A DNA stretch of 64,000 bases from Pilaira anomala (Eukaryota > Mucoromycota > Mucoromycetes > Mucorales > Mucoraceae). Below the pieces are notes generated by a model, which was given only the letters and a program-made list of their open reading frames with translations, was not told the DNA's origin and did no database searches. This document shows positions 19,667-31,971 of the stretch, one piece after another. A program made the position numbers and the translations under genes. The stretch covers positions 620,001-684,000 of the forward strand of contig JAIXMQ010000005.1 of the NCBI GenBank assembly GCA_025716855.1, in the 5' to 3' direction. Position 1 is the first letter of the stretch. Every line of letters starts with the position of its first letter.

Positions 19667-21661
19667 TTAAAACATTTCTTCAAATGCATTTTTAGGTACT
19701 TGACCTTTTCTAACTTTTTTATACATTCTTTCTTCTTCAGCTAATTCTTTCCATTCTTCTTGAACCTCTTCTAATTCTCTCTTTTTATCTATAACTTGTT
19801 CTTGTTCTTGTTTCTTTAAAAATTCTTTTTTAGCTTGTTTCTTTTCTTTTCGAACAACTTTACGTTCTTTTGCATCTACTTTCTCTGACCAAGCTACATT
19901 CAATTTCTTCTTTTGAGATGGTTTCTCTTTTGCCATCTTTAATTGATATTCTTTTAATTCTCTTAATCTTTTTGCTTCTCTCATCTTATCTGTATACTTG
20001 AATTTATCCCAATCAAAATTTGCTTCCTCAATAAAGTTATTTACATGATCCTTTTGCATTTGTTGTGCTTTCAATTCAGGCATCTTTGGTAACTTTAATA
20101 ATCCAAATCCCATAGCTAGTGCAGGTAAATCCAAATCTTTTGTACGGAAAATATAACTTGCTTCATGTTTAGAATAAGCTCTAGCCCAAGATACAAAGGC
20201 TTTAATCGCACGATCACTGATATCTCTATCTGTCTTCACAATCGATCTTACATCCTTAATAAAATCCATAAGTGAATCATCATTGACTTTAACTGATGTA
20301 GCCTTTTCATCTTCTGTTGCTGTATCATCTGCAATACTGTTATCCACTAAACTATGATCTGGCATGATATAAGCTCTTCTTTGTAAAGGAATCTTTCTTA
20401 ATTTAAGGAACTCCACATATACTTCTTCTCTACCACGTACCAAGATCACAGTTGCTTTACCTTTTCTACCTGCACGACCTGCACGGCCTGCACGATGTGA
20501 GAAAGCTTTTGGATCTTGAGGTGGATCGTATTGAATAACATAATCTAAATCCGAGATATCTAAACCACGAGAAGCAACATCTGTACAAAGCAAAACGGCT
20601 GGAATGGCATATGAGAGTTCTGTGAATGCAGTATAAGTTGCTGATCTACGTTTGGTATCCATTTGTCCATGTAACGAATGAAAGGAAAATGGTTTCAATT
20701 GAGGCAATCTGGATAAAATTTTATAAAAGTAATCGACCATAGCACATGTAGCGAAATAAACAATGAACTTTCTAGATCCTTCAGGTTGATTTAATTCACT
20801 TGTCAAGATACGAGACATCTGTAACAACTTTTGTTCTGCATCACAGACTAAGTAATCAATATCGAGTGTAGCAGGTGTACGTTGAACTACGCCTTTATTT
20901 GCTAAATCCTCTACTTTGACCACAATACGTACTGGGTTACGAAGACCTGCACGTACAAGTTCTGAAAGTCCATCTGTCATGGTAGCTGAAAATAACCCTG
21001 TACGACGTTGTTTAGGTAATTGTGCAATGATATTACTTAATTGTTTAGAAAATCCCATATCTAATAATCTATCCGCTTCATCCATGACCAATACTTCCAA
21101 TTCCTTTGTATTCACAAGTGATGCAGATTTCGTCAAGAGTTCTTCTAATCTACCGGGTGTACCGATCAGGATACGTGGTTTGGTTTGTCGGAAACTGATA
21201 ATATCTTCAGGTAACGAGGTGGATCCACCAATGTATAATCCAAGTCGAATATCTGATTCTCTTTCATGGTCTTGGGTGAATTTCTCAAAGACGGTATGAA
21301 TTTGTTGTGCAAGTTCTCTTGTGGGTGTAATGATGACGGCGCCGATTTCGTGGTTCTTTAAAGGTTCTTCGCGACGCAAGAGTTTTTCAAGGATAGGGAC
21401 CACAAATGATAAGGTCTTTCCGGAACCAGTGACGGCTTCGACAACTACATCTTTGTTCTTCATAAATAAAGGAATCGCACCCGATTGAACGGGTGTCATG
21501 GTCTCGAAACCCATTTCATCAAGTGTGTTTAAACTGAAATAAATAGTATTTAGTATATTTGTTTTTTTTAAATTTTCAAAGTAAAGTAATGCTTACATTG
21601 AAGGACTTAAAGGTACTTCTAAAGAGTGCCAAGATCCAGCGTTAGTAGGTATATCTGTCAT
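19667..21661 (-). CDS. SPB4: ATP-dependent rRNA helicase SPB4 (DDX55 family)
   Basis: Two exons, 21661-21597 and 21533-19667 (1932 nt, 643 aa). DEAD-box motifs run in order: Q motif GFETMTPVQ, I AVTGSGKT (about 56-63), Ia PTRELAQQ, GG doublet YIGG, Ib TPGRLEELL, II DEAD (173-176), III SAT, IV YFATCAMVDYF, V CTDVASRGLDI and VI HRAGRAGRAGR. The C-terminal SPB4 extension includes RKIPLQRR, FVSWARAYSKHEASYIFR and the family signature LDLPALAMGFGLLKLPKMPE. A Lys/Glu-rich nuclear tail follows. SPB4 acts in 60S ribosomal subunit assembly in the nucleolus. The first exon (MTDIPTNAGSWHSLEVPL) is inferred from splice sites. Confidence 0.95.
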
Positions 21662-21766
21662 ATTTTATAAGTCAAAAAAAGGAAAAAAAAAAGTGAAAAA
21701 TTGCATTTTCATGTAAAAAAAAAAAAAGGAAAAGAGAGGATGATGTATAAGCCACTAATATTTTTA

Positions 21767-22477
21767 TTATTCATTTAGATATGCATGATAAATATTAGAT
21801 GGTAAGGGTATTTTTTTAGAAAGATACATATTCGCAGGTAATAAATCATCACCTTGGTAACTATCCACAATTTGATGTAATGTCTTTATAAATGAAGTAA
21901 CTGTATTCACAAAATTCACTACATCTAATTGATTCATGCCGTTGAGTGAATAATAATTATAAAAACAATAAAGTTGTTTCAAGAATTCACCTAATAAAGG
22001 AATCTTTGTTTGAATGATCTTGTTGTTGTCGCCAGGACGATTATGGTTATAGTTTTCAATGATAATATAGGCTTGACCTGATAACAAAAAATAAAATTGG
22101 CTGAAATCTAACCCAACTTCTTGGTAAAGTGTTGATCTGCTGATGACCGGTTTTTTAAAATTGAGTTCAGCTAATTTACGTTTTTTACATGTATTGACAA
22201 CGTCTTTTGAAGAAACCAGGTGAATTGTATGTACTTTAATAAATGTGGTTGTTGTTTTACTACCATCGATTGATCTTGTAGTGATAAAAGTACCTTGTAT
22301 TTTAATCAAATCACCTGAACGTACTTCATTTTGACGCAAGTAAGTTATATTCTCTTGACGATGGATATGACAAATTATTCTGAGTTCACTTAAAGCCACT
22401 TCAAATATAGCACTATTATCTTCAAAGTTATAAAGAGGATCTTGAGTTAAATATGTTTCTGTATAGATAATAGTCAT
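21767..22477 (-). CDS. Unknown protein with an OB-fold-like N-terminal region
   Basis: 236 aa from ATG 22477. A start at 22525 would add an AT-rich hydrophobic leader and is disfavoured. Residues about 45-90 (YLRQNEVRSGDLIKIQGTFI and FIKVHTIHLVSS) have the strand pattern of an OB fold: a basic-polar strand, GDLIKIQG, a loop, then a second strand. That recalls RPA2, Stn1 and related ssDNA-binding folds. The C-terminal half is helical and Asn/Tyr-rich without a recognised domain. It is tightly packed between SPB4 (105 bases to its start) and the ABCD gene (111 bases from its stop), all on the minus strand. The family assignment is tentative. Confidence 0.7.
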   Translation of the reverse strand: MTIIYTETYLTQDPLYNFEDNSAIFEVALSELRIICHIHRQENITYLRQNEVRSGDLIKIQGTFITTRSIDGSKTTTTFIKVHTIHLVSSKDVVNTCKKRKLAELNFKKPVISRSTLYQEVGLDFSQFYFLLSGQAYIIIENYNHNRPGDNNKIIQTKIPLLGEFLKQLYCFYNYYSLNGMNQLDVVNFVNTVTSFIKTLHQIVDSYQGDDLLPANMYLSKKIPLPSNIYHAYLNE

Positions 22478-22588
22478 TCTAATGGTAAATAAAGAAAAAG
22501 AAAAATAAAAAATAATAAAAAACAAATATATATATATAAATTAATTTAAGAACAATCAATATATATTTAAGGGTATACATGAAATTAT

Positions 22589-24941
22589 TTATTCCTGTTT
22601 ATTAATTTCAGATAATTCTTGAATACGCGCTTGTAACTTAGGAACTTCAAGTAACTTTGCCTCAATCTAAAGTAATCAATTAGAATAAACTTTCGCTCTA
22701 ACTATATAAATTTCAACTACTTACTGCATTCTTTTCTTCTTGTAAAGCAAGTCTCTTTTGTGCATCTAATTTAGTAAATACATATCCTCCTTGACCGTCA
22801 TATTGAAGAATAAAGTTATGATACTTCCAAAGTGAAGGTCGATGAGATACTGTTAAAAGAGAGATACCGAGTGCAGTAGCATGAGTATACATGATCTTTT
22901 CAATGTCCATACTGACTGCACTTGTACATTCATCTAAAATTGCATAACGAGGTGCATGATAAAATAATCGTGCCATAGCAATACGTTGTTTATCTCCACC
23001 CGATAAAGCTAATGTCCAGTCTTTTTCACTATCCCAACCTCCTTCTCTTTCAACTACATGTTCAATTTGAACTACCTTGAGAATATCTAATAATTGTGCG
23101 TCTGTCACATTACGTTCCTTCATTTCTTTCATTGTATGAGGATATAAAATTCTTAAAATAACAGTTAGTTATTTTTTTTTCTACTTCTTCTTTTAATATA
23201 GGTATTACTTACTGTTCACGAAGTGTGCCCATAGACAAGTAGGGACGTTGAGGAATATAAAAGATATCTTTGGTACTAGGTCTATGAACTGTACCACCAT
23301 AGACAGGCCATAAACCACCTAAAATACGGAACAAAGAAGATTTACCGCAACCATTAGGACCCACAATCAACAAATGCATACCAGGCTTAACATGGAACGT
23401 CAATTTAGGAACAAGAACATCACCATTAGGGCTGACGATAGGAACATCAACAAACTCAATATTCTCACTTTGAACAATCTCACCACGACCTTGTAAAGTT
23501 TCTTCATTTGACTTTGTAGATACAGAAGAGACCAAATTCTTTTGATATTTTCCAACCTTAACATCTTCAAAGACGCTAATTAAATCCGTGACTCTACTGG
23601 TATAACCAGCTAATTCAGTGACTTCTTTATAAGCGTACATGATACGGCCTACGGCATCAGAAGAACTCAATAATAAACGACGATTTGTCACGAAGCCTTC
23701 AGTACGACCACCTACAGAGAGTTCAGCTACACCTGGTACTTTAAAGAAGACAGGTACAGCACAAAGAACCAGACCACAAGCACCCCAAAAGTACTTGATG
23801 ACAAAATCTTCTAACATACCATGAGGCACACGAATTCTAAAGACTCGATTGACATGTCGAATCAAAGCATAGTAACTCTTGTCAAGTTCCTTCTTTTCGA
23901 TCAATTGACCGTCTAATAATGCGATTTCTTCTGCATTCTCAATTAATCTTGAATGTCTAAATCTGAATTCACCTTCTAATTTTTGTTCTTCAGCTACCAT
24001 CTTACCAAAAGAAGGAGTATATTTTCGCATGACCAAGGAAGAAACGTTTACAATAAGTGAACCAATAAAGACACCTTCAAATCCTACACTACGTGATAAT
24101 TGGTAATTGTAAATAAAGACGTCCAATATAGGTTTGGCAAGGTTCGAATAGAGTTCGGCTAATGAGTTGGAGAATTTCATTGTATCGACTGTGATACATT
24201 GATCTGCGTTCTTGATACGGTCATCCAAGTTACCCACTGCATAAAATGTCATGTCTGTCAAGTACTGATCATGAATGAATTTCGTAAGACGTGTACGGAA
24301 TTGAATAGAGAGTTTACTTTGCATATAACTCAACTAAGGAATAAAATGTCAGTATATAACACTAAATATTTAATTCTATTTATGTGTGTGTGTTACTTTA
24401 CCATACTATTGGTATAAGTAGCAGGAATTGCAACTGTCATCCACCATGCAATACCCAATACGAATTCTCTCATCTGACCACGTACAAGAGCGCTCACAAT
24501 TCTACCATCCAAAGAAGCAATATAAACAGATAAAACGGTTCGAAACACAAGAAATCCGGAATGAATAATCAATAACCAAAATTCTTTTGATCTTATGCCG
24601 GGCATAACAATTTGTAACAATTTATAAATCTGTTTAAAAAAGACCATATCCACCTAATACGAAATATTAGAAAATTATCTCTTTTATAATTTGTTTAAAG
24701 TATACTTTACTGCTACTTTCTTGTTGGCTTTTCTCTTTGTTGCGTCATCTTGTCCATTACTCTTTTTTACTGACTTGATCACTTGTCTCATACTCAAGAG
24801 TGCACGCAAGAATAAAATGAGTAAAGCGGAACGTCGGATGAGTATACGGTTTTTACTGTATCCCTTTACTAAACGACTCAAGTAAGGTACCATAGAGAGT
24901 CCCCACTCTTGTATTGCCAACTTTGAGAACACGTTTGGCAT
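22589..24941 (-). CDS. Peroxisomal ABC half-transporter, subfamily D (ALDP/Pxa-like)
   Basis: Five exons: 24941-24711, 24653-24402, 24333-23213, 23151-22725, 22666-22589, total 2109 nt (702 aa), the usual half-transporter size. The N-terminal membrane domain shows the ABCD run [19 protein letters not shown], then [20 protein letters not shown], and the helical EEIALLDG (EAA-like) motif. The nucleotide-binding domain has Walker [10 protein letters not shown], signature LSGGDKQ, Walker [11 protein letters not shown] and the H-loop SHRPSLW. The tail [18 protein letters not shown] matches ALDP-type C-termini. The family imports very-long-chain acyl-CoA into peroxisomes as dimers. Closest in pattern to ABCD1/2; whether it is Pxa1 or Pxa2 is not resolved. 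Confidence 0.93.
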
Positions 24942-25092
24942 ACTATGTTGTTATTTTTTTTTATTATTAAAGAAAAAGGTGGGGAAAAAAGTGTAAAAAA
25001 AAAAAAAAGAGAGTAAAAAAAAAGAGGGGGGAAATTCAAAAAGTCTGGGTTTTTGAGTGAAAAAAATGATTGGCATGTGAAAATGACTTATT
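24942..25092. promoter_or_regulatory. Promoter region of the ABCD gene
   Basis: About 150 bases between the HEATR6-like stop and the ABCD start. It has A14 and A9 tracts (25 bases apart near 24995-25023) and a GGGGGG patch, and must hold both a 3' UTR and a promoter. Confidence 0.4.
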
Positions 25093-26589
25093 TCATATGA
25101 TTTTGTTCACTTGGTCTTTATAATTTAATGGTATCCAATCTTTTAAATGGTTTAAAGAAGCAATGATCTATATATACAAAAAAAAAAAGCTTTATTAGTA
25201 TAATCAAACAAAAACACATATAGTAGATCCTTTTTACCTGCTCTTCTAATTGATTCTTATACTTGATTTCTTTATAATCATCATGCTTTTGACAAATCTC
25301 CCAAGCGTCTAGAATAGATTGAATGATCACGGGTAACTTATCACCATACATTTCACATCGATTAGGACAAGTCATGGCAAGACAAGCATTGATTCTGACT
25401 TTAAAATTCTTGCAATGCACAAGTGATTGAACTAGTGCTTGATATAAACTACCTGTCCAACCGTAGATACCTCCACCTTCTATATATCCAATAGGAAAAT
25501 AAGGGTTCAGTAACATGTTACCTGTTGCATGACATGCGTTCCAACGCGTCTTTAATGATCCTGTTTCAATGTTCTTGACAAGTGCCTCCATCGCATTACG
25601 AACAAGTGACATGATACGTGTATTTTCATAATATTCTTTAGGTGTGATCCGCAGAAGACTTCCTATGGCTCTCACAGCATTTGATCGTAACTATAGACAA
25701 AAAGGAATTTTTAAATATGTAATATTTGTTTATATTTATTTTAATAATAACCTTTTCGTTATCTAGTGCACCTTGTGTTGCTGTACTTAGGACTTGTATC
25801 CATTCCGTCGTTGACATGTATTCACGTAACGAGAACTCAGGTTTTTCACTACCAAAAAAAAAAAAAATAGGTTATTTTAATAAAATAGGCAACAATTTTT
25901 TTTTAACAGTACCTTTCCAAGACAAGTGCATCACATAAATTACCAATAGCCCAACTAACTCTAACTCTAACTAATATAGTCTTATCATCCTTTTGAGACA
26001 AGACAGCCTTTGCCACATCCGAAACAAACATAGGATCGTCTCTTAAAGAAGGAAACAATACAAAGATACCAAGTGCTCTACAAGCCGATCCTCTTACATT
26101 TGCATCTGTATCCGATATTAACGAAAACAATAAAGTCACTGCTAATCGTTGGTACCTTACATGAAATGTTTCAAATACAGATTTATCCATACTAGCAAAA
26201 CAATCACAAGCAGCTGCACGAACAGGTCCAGAAGTATCTGAGCATGCTTCCGGTAAGTATCTCTCAATCATCAATTTCCACCAACCTTGATCATCTTCTT
26301 TGATCTGACTCGCATAAGCTTCCGCGAATTTTAAACTAGAAGCTGATATTTTGAAATGACTGGAGAGTTTTTCCCAAAGTCTAGGGCTGAAATAGGTCTT
26401 GGTAAGAACTGTACATGTTTTCCATCCTTCTGCTTGGATTTCCTCTGAACTATCTTCGATGGCTTGAATTAATATTGTGTCAATGCATTTATCTGTTAGT
26501 TGTGAGAGGTTTTCTTGATGGATACTGAATATAGATGCAATCGCTTTTAAAACACCACTACGTAAGACTGTATCACTTTTTAGTTCATG

Positions 26590-26621
<32 letters not shown>

Positions 26622-27941
26622 TAAAAACACGTACCTGGTTCTTTCCAATGAGCGGCAACTGCATGGTATAAGGAAGGTAAATGTGATTTTAATAGCCTTT
26701 CATAAGTACAGTTTTCAACAAGAACTGTGGTAAGGTTCATCAAGATAGAAAGGACTTGAACTGTAGGTTCTTTAGATAATGCATACACTACACCACGATG
26801 AATATCTCGAATCATTGATCCCAAGTTTTCAGAAAGTGAAGTAAATGATGATTTACTCTTTTCACTAAAAACAAAAACAAAAAAATTAAAAAACAAAGTT
26901 TAATCATATCAGCACCCTTTTTTTTTGTTTACCTTTCCAATGCTAAACTTAAATAAGGTTTTGATCCATCCAACATAGATATTAATGTACTACAAACAGC
27001 TGCACGTACATTGACCGCTGGATCATAAAGTAAAATAGTGAATAAAGAAAGAGGTTGATTATCTGATTTCAAAAAGGGAGATGATTCATTGTTGGCTAAA
27101 AAAATTGAGAATGTATCCGGTAAGAATTTATGCCATTGTGGATAGAGTGCTTTAGGCAATGTATGAGCAATAGCCGATAGACATAATAAAGCATTGATTC
27201 TAATCTTGGCGTTATCTCTTTGTCTACGTGGAGATAATTCCGTTTGGTTGGTATTATTTGAGTCAGATAATTCAGATTCGGAACTCGTAGATGCTTGTTG
27301 TTTTGAAACTGAAGTTCGCCAAGAGAAGGGTTGGTACGTATTATTGGTTGTATTCGTCGTAGGTTGAGAAAGTCGGTTTCTTCTGATAAATGGAGTAGAT
27401 GGTGTCGCATAGGATTGAACTGAGACGTTCATGAAGATGAAGGTTTGAATGATATCAATGATATCACATAATGGGTTAGTCACTAAAGATTTATCTTGTG
27501 TTAAAAGAAATTGTAAGGATCGTAATGTCGAACTGGCTACTTTTCGAACGGCTGTATCTGAGAAATCCAGCGTGGTAGAAGCTACCATGATCGTTCCTTG
27601 CGCTGTATGATTGATCACACAGACGTTACCTAAAAGACAAGCATAAAAGTCTTTATAGAGTGCTTGGAGTTTAGTGCCCCCACCTGCTACTGTGTTACCG
27701 ATACAGTTGATTGCCATTCTTCTGACTTCTAAAGGCTTAGTGGATCGGTCAGCAAGTAAGAGTAATGTCGAAGAGAGTCGTGAAGCACATCGTATAGTAT
27801 TAGCTGCATTTTCAAAAACAAGTGCTCCTAATGCTCTTAATAAATCAACTTTATAGTCTGTCTCAAGAACAAAATCTAAACCATCTAACAAATACTTTAT
27901 CGTAATGTCAAACTGAGAAGGTCGAAAACTTGTAACTCGAA

Positions 27942-27977
<36 letters not shown>

Positions 27978-28328
27978 TCATGTTTAGTTTTGTTGTCTAA
28001 AAGAGAGAAACGTTTGTATACGCTACTTGTTTCGAAAGTTGTTTATACATGAATCGACAGAATGCACGAGAAAGTTTGTGTTCATATCCTAATGTCTTGC
28101 AGCCCAATACAATAATATCAATGACTTGCTAAATGAAATTTAGAAAAGTTTAAACAATGCATTTCGATATTGTTTTTTTTTTACTTGATCAGGTATAGAC
28201 TTGACATGGTCAACAGTTTCTAATAAAGTTAAAGTTTCTTCTGCAGATATTTCAGTTCCGGTACTGTCAGGAAATGCAGCTATTCTGTATTGGTCCAATA
28301 AACTAAAGAAATTCTTTGATGCAGACAT
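25093..28328 (-). CDS. HEATR6: HEAT-repeat protein, HEATR6-like
   Basis: Eight exons: 28328-28185, 28128-28027, 27942-26933, 26864-26635, 26567-25913, 25848-25752, 25690-25238, 25167-25093, total 2766 nt (921 aa), in frame throughout. HEAT-type helices recur: VRAAVCSTLISMLDG, ENCTYERLLKSHLPSLYHAV, ANVRGSACRALGIFVLFPSL, VRVRVSWAIGNLCDALVLE, LRSNAVRAIGSLLRI and LKTRWNACHATGNMLL. Order and wording follow animal HEATR6. Role unknown in fungi; a scaffold is likely. One intron (25691-25751) has donor GTTATT. Another has a T31 tract before its acceptor. A Ser/Thr-rich insert (about 290-320) interrupts the repeats. The first exon's ATG is a reasonable but unproven choice. Confidence 0.85.
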
Positions 28329-28671
28329 ACATAAGGTAAAAAACAAGAAAGTTAAAATGTTTTTGCTTTCAAATAAAAAACGGGTTTCGGGATCGTATTT
28401 ATTACACATTATATGGCTACACACACTGAAATGTGATTTGATAGCTTTTTTTACTTTTGGGATTAATACAGACGACAACATTAATTAACGTAAATATATG
28501 TTTACTCACATTCAAATAGCAGATTTTTGTATATAAGTAGTAGTAAAAATAACTGATAAAGCAATTTTTAATAGTCCTTATTAAACACATTTATTTTTTA
28601 AACATGTAAAGTATTAAATTGTTTATTAGCAAGAAAAAATGAATGACCATATTTTCATCAGTAAAGCTTAT

Positions 28672-28715
28672 GGCGTTAATTTCTTTTTTTTATGTGAAGG
28701 GATAACTATATCTCA
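28672..28715 (+). repeat. Dispersed repeat copy 1
   Basis: GGCGTTAATTTC-T8 followed by ATGTGAAGGGATAACTATAT then CTCA. It matches 31053-31095 almost exactly outside the T run. Confidence 0.75.
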
Positions 28716-29413
28716 GATTAGCTTATTTAAAGTGTTCTATATACACATACTAATAATGTAATTAGATAGTCTAACTATAATGCTATTATTTAAATGATTG
28801 TCATAAATATTGTCCCATTTATTATTACTCGCATTTAATAGATATGAAAAAAGGAAAGGTAATTTAAGAAAACATTTATATTTATTGATTTAAATATAAA
28901 GTTAGCTTATTAACATAAGCATTATCATTTCATTAGCTATAATTCAGATCAACCATATTTTGCTATGTCCTCACCTCAAGAGTAGCCGTGTCAGAAAGCT
29001 CCTTTAGTGTAACGACTCAGTCCAAATCCTACTAAAAAATCCTTGCTATACTCTTCAACCTGTTATAAATGGTGGTCAATATAGAGTTTTTAGTTTAAAC
29101 TCGTATTAAAACGGTCATTGCCATGATTTCTCCTGAAGTCGTGCTAGATATTACCAGCCTTTGCCAAATGCCAAACAATGTCAACATATTTACAGAAATG
29201 AGCCTAAAATAGCATCGCGCGTTGATTATTTTGTATGTATTTCAAAGGATAGAGTACTTACAATCCCATCACCAGGAGAAGTAGTAACTAAAATGAAAAT
29301 AATAATATAACTCCTTATTGTTTTTTTTTTTGAAAAGTTATGGCGATTAGGAGTTTCTACTAAAGTAATCCACTACAGAACAGATTAAAGAAAAAGCGAG
29401 TAAAATGTGGTTT

Positions 29414-30175
29414 TTATGCTAAAAATAACTTGGTTCCATACATCTTTATTGTTATCTTTGATAAAAGTTTTATGCCATTCAATGCGTGCATGTAGGACAA
29501 AAAAAATTCAAATCCTGTTGCATCAATGTCGAAACCAAAAATATATACTGCTTCACATAAACGAAGAGCGACACTGTAAAAGGGAGATTAGATTAAGATA
29601 ACAAAGGCGTTCATTTTCTTGTGTTAAAATTACCTAGCGATATAGACATTTCTTCTTACGATCCAGCCATCTCTAGATTTTTCTATTGAAGTAGTTAATT
29701 GACCAGTGTATTTGGATGCATTTATTTTTATTTATTACCTTGTAACAAAACAAACTCTGTACTAGGTTTTTTAATCTTTAATAAGTTGGAAGCGCTTCCG
29801 CAAGTCTCGTCCATAACAGATTCGATTCGAGTATTTCTTAAAGCCGAAAAGATTTCAGGACAATCATAGAAATGTGTTTTTTCAATTTTTTTAGTATCGA
29901 GGCGATAGTAGCTCTCTTTACTGAAATAGTTTCCTATTTTAAAATCGTAAAGTAATATAAAGAAATAACAGTTGAAGTTTTGAGGTTTAGAAAAGATTAT
30001 TTATATATATATATATATAAACATAACCGGCCGCAAGTTTTACTTCATCGATTCCGTTTACAGAATCAATTTTACCACTCCATCAGATGTGTAAATAAAA
30101 AGGATGATTTGCTTCAAAGCATGTTGGCGTTTCTTGACATTCAGTTTTAAGACTCCTTTTGAAATAGACTATTTT
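29414..30175 (-). pseudogene. Decayed multi-exon gene of unrecognised family
   Basis: Minus-strand exons: 30175-30028 (KIVYFKRSLKTECQETPT, in-frame TGA, then GKIDSVNGIDEVKLAAG), 29933-29739 (NYFSKESYYRLDTKKIEKTH through KKPSTEFVLLQG), about 29715-29636 (SKYTGQLTTSIEKSRDGWIV) and about 29574-29414 (VALRLCEAVYIFGFDIDATG to a stop). The first splice is clean and phase-correct, but the third exon lacks an acceptor and the first has a stop. Further scraps extend to about 28960 (AHFCKYVDIVWHLAKAGNI, KDFLVGFGLSRYTKGAF). No homologue recognised. It must have been a functional gene recently. Confidence 0.55.
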
Positions 30176-31049
30176 TGAACAAATAAGTCAATTCTAATGA
30201 TCAGTTGTTTGTAATACTCTACTATAAGCATATCTTTTCTTTTAGAAAATAACTACATAACTGCTCAGTGAAGACTAAAAAAAAAATGATGTAAATCTCT
30301 TCGCTACTATTACTATTTTATTTTTGCATAGCTGTCATGGAGTAAACTTTCCGATTAGAACAGGGTTGTTACACGACATGAAAAATTTATGCACACAACA
30401 TGCAATGTCGACCGATACAAAAGGAATATTCTCGATCATATTTTATAATGTAATAATATTATACTGTTATATATGAGAACCAAGTATTTTTTTTTTGTTA
30501 AACTTAAATGATCATATTTTAGGTATGGATGATTCATATCTAGCCTTCCATCTAAAATAGCCGCTGTAATAAATCCACACATGTCATATTCATACACAAT
30601 CCTTGTTTAGAAAAAGATGAAACGTTTTTTTTTTTTTTAGATTCTCTTGTCATGACTCAGGATATTTATATGAGTCTGTTTATATTTATTAAACCAACTA
30701 ATTATAAAATGAAAAGAAACATAATGACGATAAGTATATTTGAAAGTAAAAATCATAATGACGTTAAATATTTTTGTTTTTTTTAAAAAAAAAAGAAAAA
30801 ACATGGAATATATGTAATTAAAGAGAAATTTGAAGGAGCATACAACATCGTTCCTTATATTCACATGAGTTCATGGTTAACTTGGAACTACTTCTCAGTA
30901 TGATTTGATCAGTCATTTTTTCAAAAGGATTAGAAAATGACTTTTTTTTTTTGTTGATTCGATGAGGTGGAAGATCGACAATCATGAGGTTTTTTTTTTA
31001 TATAATTCCGGCGAAGACCAAATAAAAAATCTTGTTATAGTTATTAGTA

Positions 31050-31095
31050 ATGACGTTAATTTTTTTTTGCATGTGAAGGGATAACTATATCTCAT
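31050..31095 (+). repeat. Dispersed repeat copy 2
   Basis: GACGTTAATTTTTTTTTGC followed by ATGTGAAGGGATAACTATAT then CTCA; second copy of the repeat at 28672-28715, same orientation, 2.38 kb away. Confidence 0.75.
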
Positions 31096-31971
31096 GGGTA
31101 TTCAAATTATACCATTTAATAATTGGTTCAATGCACTAATTTATTAAGTTTACTTTCCCATGAAAAGAAACAAACAAAACAAAAATTAATTTTTTTTTTT
31201 TGGGTATATCATTATCAGTGAGTAGTATCTGCTTTTTTTCTTGTTGGTAAGAATTAAGATGAATATATTACTTATAATCGCATCCTTATTTTTTTGTATG
31301 TATGAAAATTTATTTAAAATCAAAAGATAATTCCCATTCATAAAAGGAAATAAAAAAAAAGGTATAAACTGTCATTTAAAAAGGAAAAACGCTTGGGCCA
31401 TATTGGAAGCATGTGTTACCCTTCATTGACAAGTTCAGTTATTCGCTTTCCTTCTCTTCAAATTTAATAAAATGTACTTTTGCTCATCTCTTTTTTTTTA
31501 AAAAAAAATATAATCAATCAAAATACCTGAGATGTATAACAATATTTATATTTTTTTTGTTATAATGATGTAAGGTATACTCTTTGATTTTTCTTCAGTT
31601 TAGAATAGATTTTTGTCACACGGCATGAACTTTTTTGTATGCACTCCAAAATATAAAAAGCTGCTGCTTAAACTGTTATTTCACTTTTTTTTTTTCATCA
31701 TATTCACTCAAAAAGCCTTTTATTCCTTTTTTTTTTTTTTTTTTTTTTTTTTACGGCGCATTTAAATCAACACTTAAAAAATATAAGTATTTTTATATCA
31801 CGGTTTTTTATATTATATTTTATACATTCACAAGCATAGCTTTTCTTAAAGAGAAAAAAAAGGTAAAGACTAAAAATAAATCCTTGCATATGTATTTAAA
31901 ATATAAACACGCATATTTATAAAATTTGAATAGGAAAACTCATATACATTACAAATAATAAACTTTATATT

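Larger units (their letters stand above)
28329..31971. other. Gene-poor region with relics
   Basis: 3.6 kb holding the decayed multi-exon gene described separately, many A/T homopolymers and a 47-base dispersed repeat at 28676 and 31053. No intact gene is visible. The last few hundred bases before 31972 (T23 near 31728-31751, A/T blocks) presumably include the CHD1 promoter. Confidence 0.5.
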
